Part shown: positions 11,316-22,948 of the stretch, piece after piece
Layout: the number at the start of each line of letters is the position of its first letter
Position numbering within the stretch: position 1 is the first letter of the stretch
Source: Tetrapyrgos nigripes
Lineage: Eukaryota; Basidiomycota; Agaricomycetes; Agaricales; Campanellaceae
NCBI GenBank assembly: GCA_013368315.1
Contig: JAACJM010000068.1
Span: 248,001-312,000, forward strand
Length of the DNA stretch: 64,000 bases
Direction: 5' to 3'
Translations under genes and position numbers: made by a program
The notes under the pieces: generated by a model
The model's input: only the letters and a program-made list of their open reading frames with translations
Told to the model about the DNA's origin: nothing
Database searches by the model: none

Positions 11316-11774
11316 GGATGCTGCGCGCCAACCTCCATCAAAGACGACGGGCCACGTATGCTACGAGTTTGGAGATCCCGTACCCGGGTTTTTTGAATAT
11401 GTCTGAGGAAAGGTAGTGGTGGAAGAGAAGGAAGGTGATCAAAACTTGGAAATATCGCCCATTGCAAGTCAATGTTTCAGGATACTATTACTAGTACAGA
11501 AATTCCTTGTAAGAAAGACAAGTCAAGCTCTTCCAGTCCAAGTTCAACCATCCTATTCTCCTTGATCGTTATCCCTGCATCACACTCACAGCTGTCCATG
11601 CCGCGATTGAGGTAGGGCGGATATAGTCTGTTAGCTGAAAGGATCTGTTGGAATATAGCTCGTGGGGAGATCATGCGCCTTTAACACTTTGTCGAGCGCG
11701 TCGAGAGTGACTGTCGGCTGCCCGAAAGGTAAAGGAGACACCTTCCTCCTCGTGTAGCCAGACGGTAAGGAGAG
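11316..11774. other. Intergenic, no gene seen
   Basis: Upstream region of MCD4. Only short accidental ORFs are present. Confidence 0.5.
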
Positions 11775-13466
11775 TCAGGATTGAGCGGGAACCACATCTT
11801 CTTGATTGGCTGGTACCGAGGTTAGCGATATACTTGTACTTTGTAGATCCAAAATGTCCGTGGGTCGATCTTCATGGCCTGATTGAGGGGTATAGTAGGG
11901 TTCTCCATGAATCAAGACGAGACCTTTCCAGTGACTGTAGGGTATCGTCCAGTTAGCCTTTCTAAAAGCATCATTGCACTCACCCACCGAACACAGTTGA
12001 AGTAATATACACGACAAAGTGAACTCTCCCTCGAGCTCGAAGGGTTTACCCAAAAACAATCCTCTGATCTTCGCAGCAAGCCGCCTCAATACTTTCCCGT
12101 CTAAACCAACGACACCTCGAAGTGAGCCGGAGAGTTGGATAAGTTGGATATCAACAACAAGAAGACCAAAGTTGACGACTTCTTGTATGACCTTGAGACC
12201 TTGAGAGCTGCTAGCCTTCTTAGTAAGCTCGAACATCTCCTTCGCCGCATCCAACACCGTCGTCTCGCCAACGTCTCGCTCTTTGCCACTTCCAACACAT
12301 TCATAGCAACCTCGTAGGCAATATACTGCGCGTTCTGCAGCAAGTTCTCGATGGCAACAATGGCAACCTTGTCTACCGCTTCGTTGACCCGTTTGAAGAC
12401 TTCAAGAGCCTCAATGGCAGCCTGGGGAGCGACATACTCTGCACCAGCATCATGCTCCAAGGCGCGTAAGGTCTCGTTGGCGGCGTTAAGGACAGCCTGG
12501 GTAGTTTCATCAGTCGCTACCAGAGCCGCATTGGCTGTGTCAAGTCCAGCGTAACCAGCATGGCGAGCAGCTTCCAAATCTGCACGAGCGACCCTGACAC
12601 AAACTCGGCGCCATGGAGGACACCCCTGGCAGCGTCCAAAACACCACTCGCAATGGTTTTGGATGCCTCCAACAGACACCATCAAACTCGCAAGGAAATC
12701 TTCTTCCAAAACTCGTACCATGGAGCCCGTTGGTAAGAAATGACCGTTCCCCAGAGGTCGCTGATTTAATTATTCAGCGACCGGACTCTCTGTTGGGCAC
12801 TGTTAATGCCTCGCTGAGCGTCCCCGAAAGCCCGGGAGAGATCACGTTCAGCATAGTCCAGCTGCCTCTAAGTATCGTTCATTTTATCCTTGGCACAGGG
12901 CACATCCCACCGAGCAGCTGCAAGTGCAGCACCACGATCATCGTTGGCTTCTTGGACAGCACTTCGGGCATCTTCCATGGCCTTCCATGGCCTTCTTGTA
13001 CGTCTCATTGGGCTCGATCGATGTTCCCCTAGAGCCGACCAATCTCTCTGAGATAGTTGTCGATGACGGTCTGGCTTTCTCTCCGGACGGAGTCGTTGAA
13101 TGTCTTCCACTTTTCAAAGGCGGAGCGAACTTCTCCCTGCGCATTTTCAATTCCCTTCTCGTACTTCCTACGGGGCTTATCAACGGCCTCTTGGGTTTTG
13201 CTGATACCCTCATTGACGGCATTGCTTGCTCCTTCGAATTGCTCCATAACATTTTCTCGAATATATTCAAGAACTACCTGCTGGAAGGTTGCAGCGAAAG
13301 CAAGGTCTGCGTTGTCGAGACTCCTGAAGTTCACTGCACCAACAAGTTCAGCTTCAAGCCGAATCAAGAAGAGATCAGTGAACTTGAGTTGTCTAAAGAT
13401 AGGGAACGTCAATCTCAATGATATAATAGGCAGAGGCAGATAACATACGCATGGTTCCCTCTCCAT
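11775..13466 (-). pseudogene. Decayed Ala-rich coiled-coil protein gene
   Basis: Coherent minus-strand protein sequence runs from about 13410 to 11775 but only in shifting frames. Order of segments: AVNFRSLDNADLAFAATFQ and a long heptad-like helix (VDKPRRKYEKGIENAQGEV); a stop/frameshift near 13029; AMEDARSAVQEANDDR; an in-frame TAG after KDKMNDT; DYAERDLSRAFGDAQ; a TAA after RSLNN; APWYEFWKKISLRV followed by TGA; LLEASKTIASGVLDAARGVL; Ala-rich repeats (ADLEAARHAGYAGLD); a frameshift near 12270; and a beta-type end (IQLIQLSGSLRGVV, LGKPFELEGEF). I recall long coiled-coil proteins of this layout, without known function, in mushroom genomes. At least three stops and three frameshifts make this clearly non-functional. 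Confidence 0.7.
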
Positions 13467-16400
13467 ACCTTAAGGTACCGAGTGTTCTGCATTGTTCTGC
13501 AGCCTAGGTAGACCTTTAAACACACTACTGGGAGCCAGGAGCGACATGTTCGATACAAAAGAAGATCCCGTGCATACGTGTTGTCACTCTGAGCGACTTA
13601 GGCCTTGTGGATCTATTCAGGGGAGAAAATAACCGGACGTGCTGAAGTCGTGGATGGAAGGGTATTGCGCCTCTGAGCACCTGGCCTAAAGAACCAAAAA
13701 AAAAGGAGCCAAGAATGTTAGAACGTACTGTCGAGAGAAGGCACGATTATCAGTCAAAATGAAGTACGGGGAAAAAAGCGATTCAGGCTTCGGGGCAGGT
13801 CTCTGGCTGCTTTACCAACTCAAAACTTCAGGTCTCAAAGTCGCCCATATTTTCATCGTAATAAAAACGAAGAATTGGCACGCACATGTTCAAGATTATC
13901 ATCTCTGGTTTGACATACACCTTGCACAGTACTCCGCTGGTTCCTCCTGAAACTGAGCAGTTCTTTCTAACTTGGGTAGACTTGAGTTGAGGTACAGTCT
14001 GACAGTATCGGACTACGTTTGCTGATCAATTGAGGTAATAGTCCAGGCATGCCGATGGAAGAGAAACATGTCTTCACTCATCGATTGAAAAAATGTGAAA
14101 TGCTCTGACGAAGACTCGGACTAGAGGCTGGAAGAGTGAGTGACAAACAAAGCACAGCCACAGGCGATGTTGTCCAGACTCATCATGACCTCGAGGGGTC
14201 GCCAGACACATCTCAAGTAGCAATCGTTGTCGAATTTGACTGTGAACCGACGTCAAGGACATGTCAAGAACAGGTGGTGTGCCCACCGATCACAGTCTGT
14301 TCCACTCCATTTGGATCCCTTTCCAAAGCAATCGTACGGTCCGCACTTCGCCATCAAACTCTACGCTGCCTTTGAGTGCAACCGTATCCTATGGACTTCA
14401 ATATGGACCTGTTCAACAAATCGATTAGCATCGATATCCTTGGAGCTTGCAAATTCTGTCGGCTATCGATGTATACCACTTTCTTCCCTTCAAGTTTGTC
14501 ATCTTTAGGTGACTACGCTGCAGATCAGAGTCGCATGATGCCTTACGCTTGTATTCAAAGAAGGCTCTGAGCCTCAAACCCGAATATTCTTGAACCTCCG
14601 CTGACACACGAGCTTTACAAGGTATCCACTTGCAATTCTTGACAGAAAAAATGGGCTTGATTCCCCTTCAAGGCATGTTCTCCCGTCTTCGTATTGTTTG
14701 ATTACAAAACCTTTCGGTGACATCTGTAAACATTCAGATCTATCTGCTTCTATGACCACTGAAATACCAACTTATGGAATATCTACCCATATACGCATAC
14801 ATTGGATTTTAGAAAAGATCCTCGGCTGTATAGTAACGTGCCAATGTATCTCGAATTTTCTCAATGTTGCGAAAGCTCTGGCCTACAATAGCCAAATATC
14901 CCCAGAATCACTACTGAGATATGTCAAGTTAAGTATAAGTATATTTTCCATCGCGCCGTCCCAGGAAGTATAACGCCATCGCATTCCAGATCTCTTTTTT
15001 GATCTTGCGTTATGGAAAATATAATGATCCGTAATGCGAGGTTGAGATTGTGATTCATCAATGGACATCCCGATTCTCTCTATTGGGCTGTTATTGGCTC
15101 AATCGCGGCGTGTTTAACTTACCGCCATAGGAAGAGGTATATTCCAACTTGCGGTATATTTTCAAAACTGCGTTGTATTTCCGCAAGACGCGATTCCAGG
15201 CATCAGATTTTTTCCCAACGCAATCCCTACCGTTATAGAATTGTGCTGCATAGTTGATATGTATTCCTGGGCGGCATCAAAATAAGTAGCTTCTCTGGTT
15301 CTATCAGCTAACACTCGCCACAATTGGCAGAATTAGTCACAATTCCCAAGTTTCGATATAGGTCATTTATCAGCACCTACTAGTACCGCGCTCTAACACC
15401 GATACAACTGCTGGGACGGGTATTGCAATGCAGTACAGGATATTATCAGGGTAATGTGATTCTGGGGACATTTTGCTGCATCCGCATGACGCTTTGCTTG
15501 TACGGGGTGGGTCGCAGTCTGCAGCCTGAACTAGTATGTCCTAGTAGAAGGTGGCTCGAACTCGAACTCTATGCAAGCCTCAGAGAGCCCAGGTGCCTCG
15601 GTACGCATCGGATAAATATGCTTACTCCGTTTTCCCGAGATCTGCGTGCTTCTAGTTGCATTGTAAAGGATGCTTGAAAAGCAGAAGTATCTCGCTAATT
15701 TACGTGAGTACATACATTAATTCTTGAATCGTTCAACGCTGACGTGCATTATAGTGCTCTCATGAGGACAGATGTATTTGAAGATCTGAGACAAGCGCTC
15801 TCTTGGAGACGGCGTTGCAAAGCACAGTGTTAGCCACATCTCCACAGCCGGGGGCAGCCACCAACGAAAATCCAAACTCTCACGATCGCCTGTCAAAAAA
15901 CTTTAATGATCGCCAAGGGTTTTCTGGCCCGGTACTACAGACTGGTAGAGATCGGGCTTTTGCAAACCACAAGGCCTCTGAAGTCCATGGTACCATTGGG
16001 TAGCAATGCCACCGGAAAATGGTCGGTAGGCGTTAATAGTCAACATGAAAGCGCCTCTCAGTGGTTCTACAGGATAGAAAGAAGACGGTACAATCCACGG
16101 GTACGGGTCGGACGTTCAACTTCTTCCAATTGACAGAACCAAAAAATGAATGATTAATTGCGCATCGAAGGCCAACGAGGCCCGCACCATACCAAGGCGA
16201 CCGTCGTATGCCCTGGCCACAGAGAAGTTTTCATAAGGATGGAAAGTTTTCTCAGGCTGTGATAAAGAGCTCCGAGTCGGAGACGAAGTGGTGTACTTGC
16301 CGATGACCGGTGGAGTCGGAGTCTGAATATTTGAATGATGTATAGCCACCGATCAACTTCGACTCGAACGAATATTATCTGCACGGCCATTTCTCACCTT

Positions 16401-16599
16401 CATGTCTTGCAGATCCTGGAATGAAGTAGCGAAACTATCAACGGCAACGAGAATGCCAAGAAAGAGGAGCGCCACTCATTTGCTTATGTATTGACAAAAA
16501 TCGTACAGAATTTTCAACACTTATGACCGCGACCAATCCTAACTAGGTCTCTTCTCTTCTTCACTCCCAGGTCTGTGACGGTGGCATCAACATCGACCA
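13467..16599. other. Gene-poor 3.1 kb, nothing recognised
   Basis: Read on both strands. ORFs are short (under 95 codons), overlap one another on opposite strands and show no motif, signal peptide or splice logic. No tRNA or inverted repeat stood out. It may hold untranslated or decayed sequence beyond recognition. Confidence 0.4.
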
Positions 16600-19311
16600 A
16601 TGAAACGCTCATCACCGTCCTCTCACATCTCAGCAGGACCCTCAAAACGCTCCAGGTCGCTGCAAGCTTGCGCTGCTTGCAGAAAACACAAATCTCGTTG
16701 CGAGTTATTGGAGGATTTGAATAGTACAAACTCTATAAAGTGTCATAGATGCCGGATACTTGATGTGTACTGTTCGTTCGAGGACATGGAAAGAACACTT
16801 CTTCAGGCATCTTTGACTCGCAAAACGCTAGCTTGGGAGCAAGTTCTGAACTTCAGTGGTCCCCCGACTACGTGCCCGAGTACAAGCTCCTCATCTCCTC
16901 CTGCTTCGACCGACGTCTTCGAACAGACTGGCGCAGTACAGGCAGCCCCCCTCGATCTAACTGCCTTACCTCCAGAGATTTGGAATTATTCTATGATTGG
17001 TCCAGGTAAATGGCGTTATTCTGAGGAGGCTGTCCCCGAACACGCGTCTTCCTGCAATTGGAGCTGGGCTACACCTCTAGGAAGTCTTCGAGAACTTTCC
17101 AATCGATATTTGACCACCCACTATGGTGCAACTATCCATCAAAGGACCTCGGCCTCAGCGACTCCTCCGCCACCCCAAAGATTATCCAACATCTTATCCC
17201 AAGACCAGATTTATGACCTGTTGAACATGTACGTTTGATCGTCCGTCCCTGGTTTGTGGCGTCCCGCAGCTCACTTTTCAATGGATGCAGCTTCACCTCC
17301 CACTTTCTCCCGTGGCTAAACATCAACCTCATTTACTCTCAACCATTGCAACTTCACTCTTCCTCTGACTCCAGTGCTGACGACTCTATCCTGGACCTTG
17401 TCTGTTGCGCTATTGCATCCCGTCACTCATCCGACCCCTTTATATCTCCCTTGCTGCCCCAGCTACAAGCTTCTTCCAGCGAAATCATTTCTAATATTGT
17501 CCTTAACTCGCAAAGGGAAGATCCGTTGGAATCTATCCAGGCTCTTCTCATCTCTGCGATTTGGGCTCCTATACCGTATGGGCTAGGTTGTAATCCCAGT
17601 TCCGACGGGATGAGGGACGGGCATCTTCTCCTGACTGCAGCATTGAGTCTGGCGGAAGACATCCAGTTGGAGAAGGCTCCGGAGAATCTAGTTGCGTTGA
17701 GAAGACTACCGACGGGGTCTACAGGTGGGGACCAATCGCGTCAATTGAGGGAAGCCGAGGACTTAGCAAGATTGGTATGTATTCAGTGTGTGTGTGGCTT
17801 TGTACCCTTGACCTTATTTGCCTTCGTCTTCAATCCAGTGGGTCACACTTATCAATACCGATTCTCTGTGCGTCTGGTTTCAACTTAAAACTTGTATCCC
17901 ATGACTGATAACCCAATCTCCTCCAATCTCGCAGATTATGCGCTGGAACCCGTCGGATTCCCTCCTTTCATGGTGGCCGCCAGCAAAGGGCTTCAGCCAA
18001 CTACTTTGAGGTCTTCCCGTTATCGAAGCACATTCTTTCACCCGATGTAATCAAATGTCGGGATGCGAGATTGCATCTTTTTGGGAAGATGCTTGAAGGG
18101 ATGAATCTGGGAGTATCTGCCTCATTGAAAACACCCGAAGGTGTCGAGGGATGGTACAAACAGATAACCGATTCTTTAGAGTCTTTGAGATTTACGAGGA
18201 GATTAGCTTCCCCTTTACCGGGTTAGTAGCCTTGTCTGAAGTCAAATGCTCATTCGTGACCAAAACTAACTTTTTAACCATCGTCATCCAGTTGTTGCAG
18301 AACACGACAAGTTTTACTTCCGCATGCTTGAAATCGTATTATGCTGCTGCCGTCTGCTTGTCCTTCAACAATCCCTTTACTCTACTCGATTCATTTTTAC
18401 CCTTTTTGATGAAACTGGCGCCACGTCTGCACCTGTTCCTACAGGCAGCCTCCCCTGGTCCGGGAGACCTAATAACCTCGAAATACTCAGTCTTTGGGGT
18501 CGTGACGCTCGTCCACTCATGGAGTACATCTTAATCTTACTTCAAGACGTCGACCCTACCTTACTAGGGACAAGTCCAGATTATGTCTTCCATATGATCA
18601 CCTTTACCGCGTTCTTTCTAATCACATACAAATTTGTGACATGGAATGCGAAGGCTGATGAGCCGACAGGCGCAGAGGATCTCTTATTGGAGAAGGTTGT
18701 GGCGTTGTTGGAAAGGGCGTCGAGAGTACAAGGTTCGGCAACAGGAACAACGACGGGGGTAGAACATCCGGCGAAGAGGTGTGCGATACTTATTGGAGGA
18801 GTGTTAGGATTGTGGAAGAACAAGGAATCGATGATTAGAGAGAGGACAAAAAACAGGGAGGATGTGGAAAGGCGTCAGAGTGCTGATGAAGGCTTTTGGG
18901 CCGAAACACCGAGTTGCACTCAAAGTCAAAACCAGCCAGAGATGATGTCGGTTCATGAGGCGCCGGATGATATGCATGCGACGGGTGTACCATGCTCTTG
19001 CCACTTCCTCCGCAGACCCTCAAGCAACATCAGGGCAATACTCCATGCATGGTCTTGCATATCAGCCTCCTCATTTGACTCCTTCATATACTCCGCATCT
19101 CGATTCATCTGAATCCATTCAGATACCTCAAATGCATCAGGCTCAACGTGGACCTAGCCGTATACCTCATCATCTCTATATGGGCATGTCATCTGCGTAT
19201 CATACAAACTATGGAGTTGCAGGCGATAGCTGGGCAGAGTCGACGCTTTTCCAAGACCCGCAGTTTTGGAATGAGATGTGGAGCTATCAGGCGCCCTTTC
19301 CGCAAAAATGA
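16600..19311 (+). CDS. Zn2Cys6 fungal transcription factor, 6 exons, about 805 aa
   Basis: Modelled exons: 16600-17228, 17291-17774, 17839-17867, 17935-18221, 18292-18984, 19016-19311 (2418 nt, in frame). A Zn(II)2Cys6 binuclear cluster lies near residues 24-59: CAACRKHKSRC, spacer, CHRCRILDVYC. It is preceded by basic residues and followed by a Ser/Pro-rich linker. The middle region (LLNIFTSHFLPWLNI, LLCAGTRRIPSF, MLEIVLCCCRLLVL) resembles the regulatory half of fungal-specific transcription factors. The tail is His/Gln/Pro/Ser-rich. It should bind DNA in the nucleus; the target pathway cannot be inferred. Exon 3 is a 29-nt microexon. The last intron, 18985-19015, would be only 31 nt, so the final junction is uncertain; without it a frameshift would separate the C-terminal 100 residues. 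Confidence 0.8.
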
Positions 19312-19572
19312 TGCTGCATGATGATGAAATTGCATGGTTCAAAGATGTTCTTGCTAGCCCGGAAGAGCTCAGTGACATGCTGCTTCTTTCTAAATTCTAT
19401 CTTCCATATATGTACCGTACGCTACCTATCTTTAGAAGCTTCATAATGTATCTGCTATATTGAGACCTGGGCTACTTATCACTATCAACATGAGCACGTC
19501 ATTTCCCTGCAGGCGCCTTTGATATATTACTGGCGCGGTCCTTTCAACTTGTCAAGTCTCAGACACCCCATC

Positions 19573-21584
19573 ATGCTTGTAGCGAGAGGTAAATGGCTGC
19601 AAATCTTCGCAGTAGCTGTCTTCACGACGTCCTTCGCCTACGCGTCGACGGCTGACTCCGACCTACGGTCAATTCGTCTTCACCTCAAACTTGAACGCCA
19701 AGGATACGTACAGCCTTGACGAGCTCTCCAAGTTGGATGCCAGAATCACTATATGGCCACTTGAGAAACAGGCTATCTATAGTTCTGGAGAAAATTTAGG
19801 TGAGTTGAATTATATGTATTCCATTGCCTCTGGACAATTTGGGGAATTGGATACCGGTTAGAAAAGAACAAACTTTGACTGTTGACCAATACCTGCAGCT
19901 CCAGAGACAGACCTACGTTCCTTGGGATTTGACGCACTTCGACAAGTGCAGGTGGACGATGCCTCCGTAAAATGGATGACAGAGGCGGAGAAGTTGAAGC
20001 TCAAGGCTACGGGGAAGGAGATTTGGGATCTGTACGTGCCAGTCTGTCTCAGTTCCGAGTCTGGGTGTTTCATAACCTCTCTCAGCACCGAAAATCCTAC
20101 ATTTGGCTTCGGATGGACCAATCCTGAAAATACTCCCAAGCCCAAATTCGTCTACCCTTCAACTCCCAATGCAAACGAAACCGTCCACTCCGTCTTCAGT
20201 CTGCTTTCTACCAAGGAACAACAATCCAATATCGCCGCTTTCACAGATCCCGTTGCCTTCCTGACGCGGTACTACAACTCGGAATGGGGCAGAAATTCAT
20301 CGATTTGGCTTGCACGTAAGATTGCTGGGTATGTTGAGGAATTGGGTGGATACGCTGAGAAGGGAGATATCAAGATTGAAGTATTCAGATGGGAGCATAG
20401 GTGGTTGCAGGATTCGGTGGTGCGTTACTCAGGCTTTTGCCTACAGTCCATATATGTCTTGAAAACTGATTCTGTCGACATGGATAGGTCGTGCGCCTGA
20501 CGCCGCTCAATGCGTCCTCTACCGATCCAATCACGGTAATTGGTGCTCATTGCGACAGTATCAACCATGAAGATCCGCTGTTCCCTGCTCCTGGTGCTGG
20601 TCAGTCCGGTCCAAGGCGGTACATCGTGCTTGTATAGCTGACGCTTCTTTTTCTTCTCTTTCTTGCAGATGACGATGGATCAGGTACCGTCACCATTCTG
20701 GAAGCCCTGAGAGGTGAGGTTTAGTATAGAATAGTCTGCGCCGTGCAGCTTCGTTGATACGCTGTCTTAGCCCTCCTCGCTGCAAAATATGTTCCAAAAT
20801 CACCCCTGGAATTCCATTTCTACGCTGGGGAAGAGGTGAGTATTTTTGCTTCAAAAAGTCCAGTGTCGAATTCGATTCCTGATATCATCGCCATCACACT
20901 AGGGCGGCCTACTAGGTTCGCAAGCCATTGTCGCTGAGTACGAAAAGACAGGAAAGGTCATTCGGGGTATGGAACAGTTTGATACCGTAGTAAGTCAATT
21001 CTTCTCTCTGACTCGTCCTACTATGCATCATGCTGACACTTTCTATGATATTTCTGCAGGCTTGGATTAAAGAAGGCGTACCCGAACAAATTGGCGTCAT
21101 GATGAGCACCGTAGATGAAGCGTTGACCGATTTTCAGATTATGTTGATTGAGGAGTACCGTCAGTATTCTTTATTTCCTCCTTCCCCATCATTGATGAGC
21201 TGACACTTACACGCGCATTACAGTCGACATTCCTTGGGTCAAATCCAAGTATCCCGGCCGAGCTAGCAGCGATCATGCTAGTTGGCACAAAGCAAACTAT
21301 CCCGCATGCCATGTCATAGAAAATACGTTTGAGAATACGAATTTCAGTGAGGCTTTCAAGACTGCTACCTTCATCCATTGGTGACTGATTGATTTTTTCT
21401 TGTGTTTTCTATGTGCAGATGTGCACAGCCCTTACGATACATTCGATGTATCTGGGTACTCTTTTGAACATGTGTTGAGGTGGGTCGATTATTGAGTGTT
21501 GACCACAGCCTGTTGGAGTCTGACGTACTTTTTTGTAGGTTCACGAAGCTGGCAGTAGCGTTCGCAGTGGAAATGACTAGCTGA
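19573..21584 (+). CDS. Secreted M28-family (leucyl-type) aminopeptidase, 11 exons; start exon has a frame break
   Basis: Exons: 19573-19799, 19899-20031, 20086-20419, 20488-20599, 20669-20713, 20771-20835, 20903-20989, 21060-21159, 21224-21346, 21419-21479, 21539-21584. Zn-peptidase hallmarks: IGAHCDSIN (His ligand), PGADDDGSGT (bridging Asp), FYAGEEGGLLGS (Glu-Glu, catalytic base plus ligand), FDTVAW (Asp), and NVHSPYDT (last His). A signal peptide starts at 19573 (MLVARGKWLQIFAVAVFTT), suggesting secretion and release of N-terminal amino acids for nitrogen uptake. The signal peptide and the mature part in exon 1 (YGQFVFTSNLNAKDTYSLDE) are in different frames, and the summed exons are 1333 nt, one base over. 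No good intron repairs this, so either a one-base insertion, an assembly error or an unrecognised start exon is present. From exon 2 on the gene is clean. Confidence 0.75.
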
Positions 21585-21753
21585 GGGCCATACCATGCAC
21601 CGGTTATCACTTCGGTCTTCAGATGTCAGACTCACTGACAGTGTATATCATGGTGCTGGTGCTGGTGGAAAATTTGCTTGTTAGATACAGTATGAGATAC
21701 AGTGTAATAGCTACATCAGTATATTGCTTCATTTGCAGCGTCGCCGACGATCC

Positions 21754-22756
21754 TTACGCATTCATCCCACTCATAACCTCGTACAACCCATCTCCAGGAC
21801 GTCTACTCAACCTTTCACTCCAAAATCGCATGATACCTTCCCATTCTTCTTGTGAGGATGGCATCCCTGGACCTCGAGGGCCAAGTTTGACCTCTTTGAC
21901 TGCAGAATAAGCCTTTTTGATAGCAGTCAAATCTCCTGATGATAGCGAGGGCTCTGCTGGAGGCGGTCGGTACACTGCGAGAATGGGTGTCGGACTGGGT
22001 GATGAGAGAGTTGGGTATGAGAGGAGAGGGCCGGTAATGGTTACAATTGATCCTAGAGATGCGATGGGTTTTGTCGATGTGGTATTATTGGCATTGTTAG
22101 CTGAAGTAAACCCTTTATCCTCCTCATCCGGCGTAGTCGTAGCAGCAGTAATAGCTTTCCTGTGCTGCTCGAGCTGCTTCCTCCAATACGTTATCCCAAA
22201 TTCCAACGCGACCGATCCTCCTTGTGCAAAACCAAAGAGATGTATCTTGTTCGGTGGCCAAGCGCATTGCGTTGGGTCTGTTAGGTGGTCGAAGACTTTT
22301 GATAGGAATTCTAGTGCGGGTGTTGGGTTGGGTCGGGATATTAGTTCACCTAGAGGGTCGAAGGAGGTGTACCATTGGTAGGCTTCTTCGTATAGGAAAG
22401 GAACCCTGTAAATGGTACCATATGAGTGAAAACGACGGACATACATATAGCAGAAAGACTCACTGCTCAGGCGCTCGTATAGCGATGACTGCTGTCTGTG
22501 GAAGCTTGAACTGCCTACCCAGCTTGGAGAACGGGATATGAGTATCGCCTAGATTTACAGGTAGTTGGTTCAGGACATAGTTTGCCCGGAGAACATACAC
22601 ACCGAGTCCATGAAGGAGAATCAAGAGATTTTCGTCAGTACCATCGTCACTTGGAATATACGAGAATGGAGTAGGTATTTCGCTGGTTTTTGGTGGGGTT
22701 TTTACTTTTGGAGAACAGTGGAAAGAGTCGACCTCGCGCAGGTGTATTTCGGACAT
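21754..22756 (-). CDS. Alpha/beta hydrolase (carboxylesterase/thioesterase type) with Ala at nucleophile position, 3 exons, 296 aa
   Basis: Exons: 22603-22756, 22464-22548, 21754-22405. The ATG at 22756 (MSEIHLREV) is the first in the frame; the frame extends upstream only through a GTG. The fold is clear: LLILLHGLGDTHIPFSKLG (oxyanion-hole HGLGD), TAVIAIRAPE, then the nucleophile elbow LFGFAQGGSVALEFG. In Abhydrolase_2 enzymes the elbow reads GFSQGG; here the codon is gca (Ala), so the usual Ser nucleophile is missing. A Thr/Asn-rich insert follows, and the C-terminus (ILAVYRPPPAEPSL) suits the strand before the catalytic Asp region. It may be a pseudo-hydrolase, or may use another residue. 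It is convergent with the M28 peptidase gene (170 nt apart). Cytosolic; no signal peptide. Confidence 0.75.
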
Positions 22757-22948
22757 TGGAATACTCAGAAGTGGAAAGAGAGAATATTCTGTCACAAAAC
22801 AGAAGTCAGAAGAGGTGCAGGCTAAGAGCCAACGAATATGCGTGGAAAAGTCATGAAGTTTTTAAAATTTAAGGAACGACGACAAAACGTCGTTCAGTTC
22901 GCAGCAAGTACCACAGCACTACAGACACGAGCATTGCTTATTTACATA

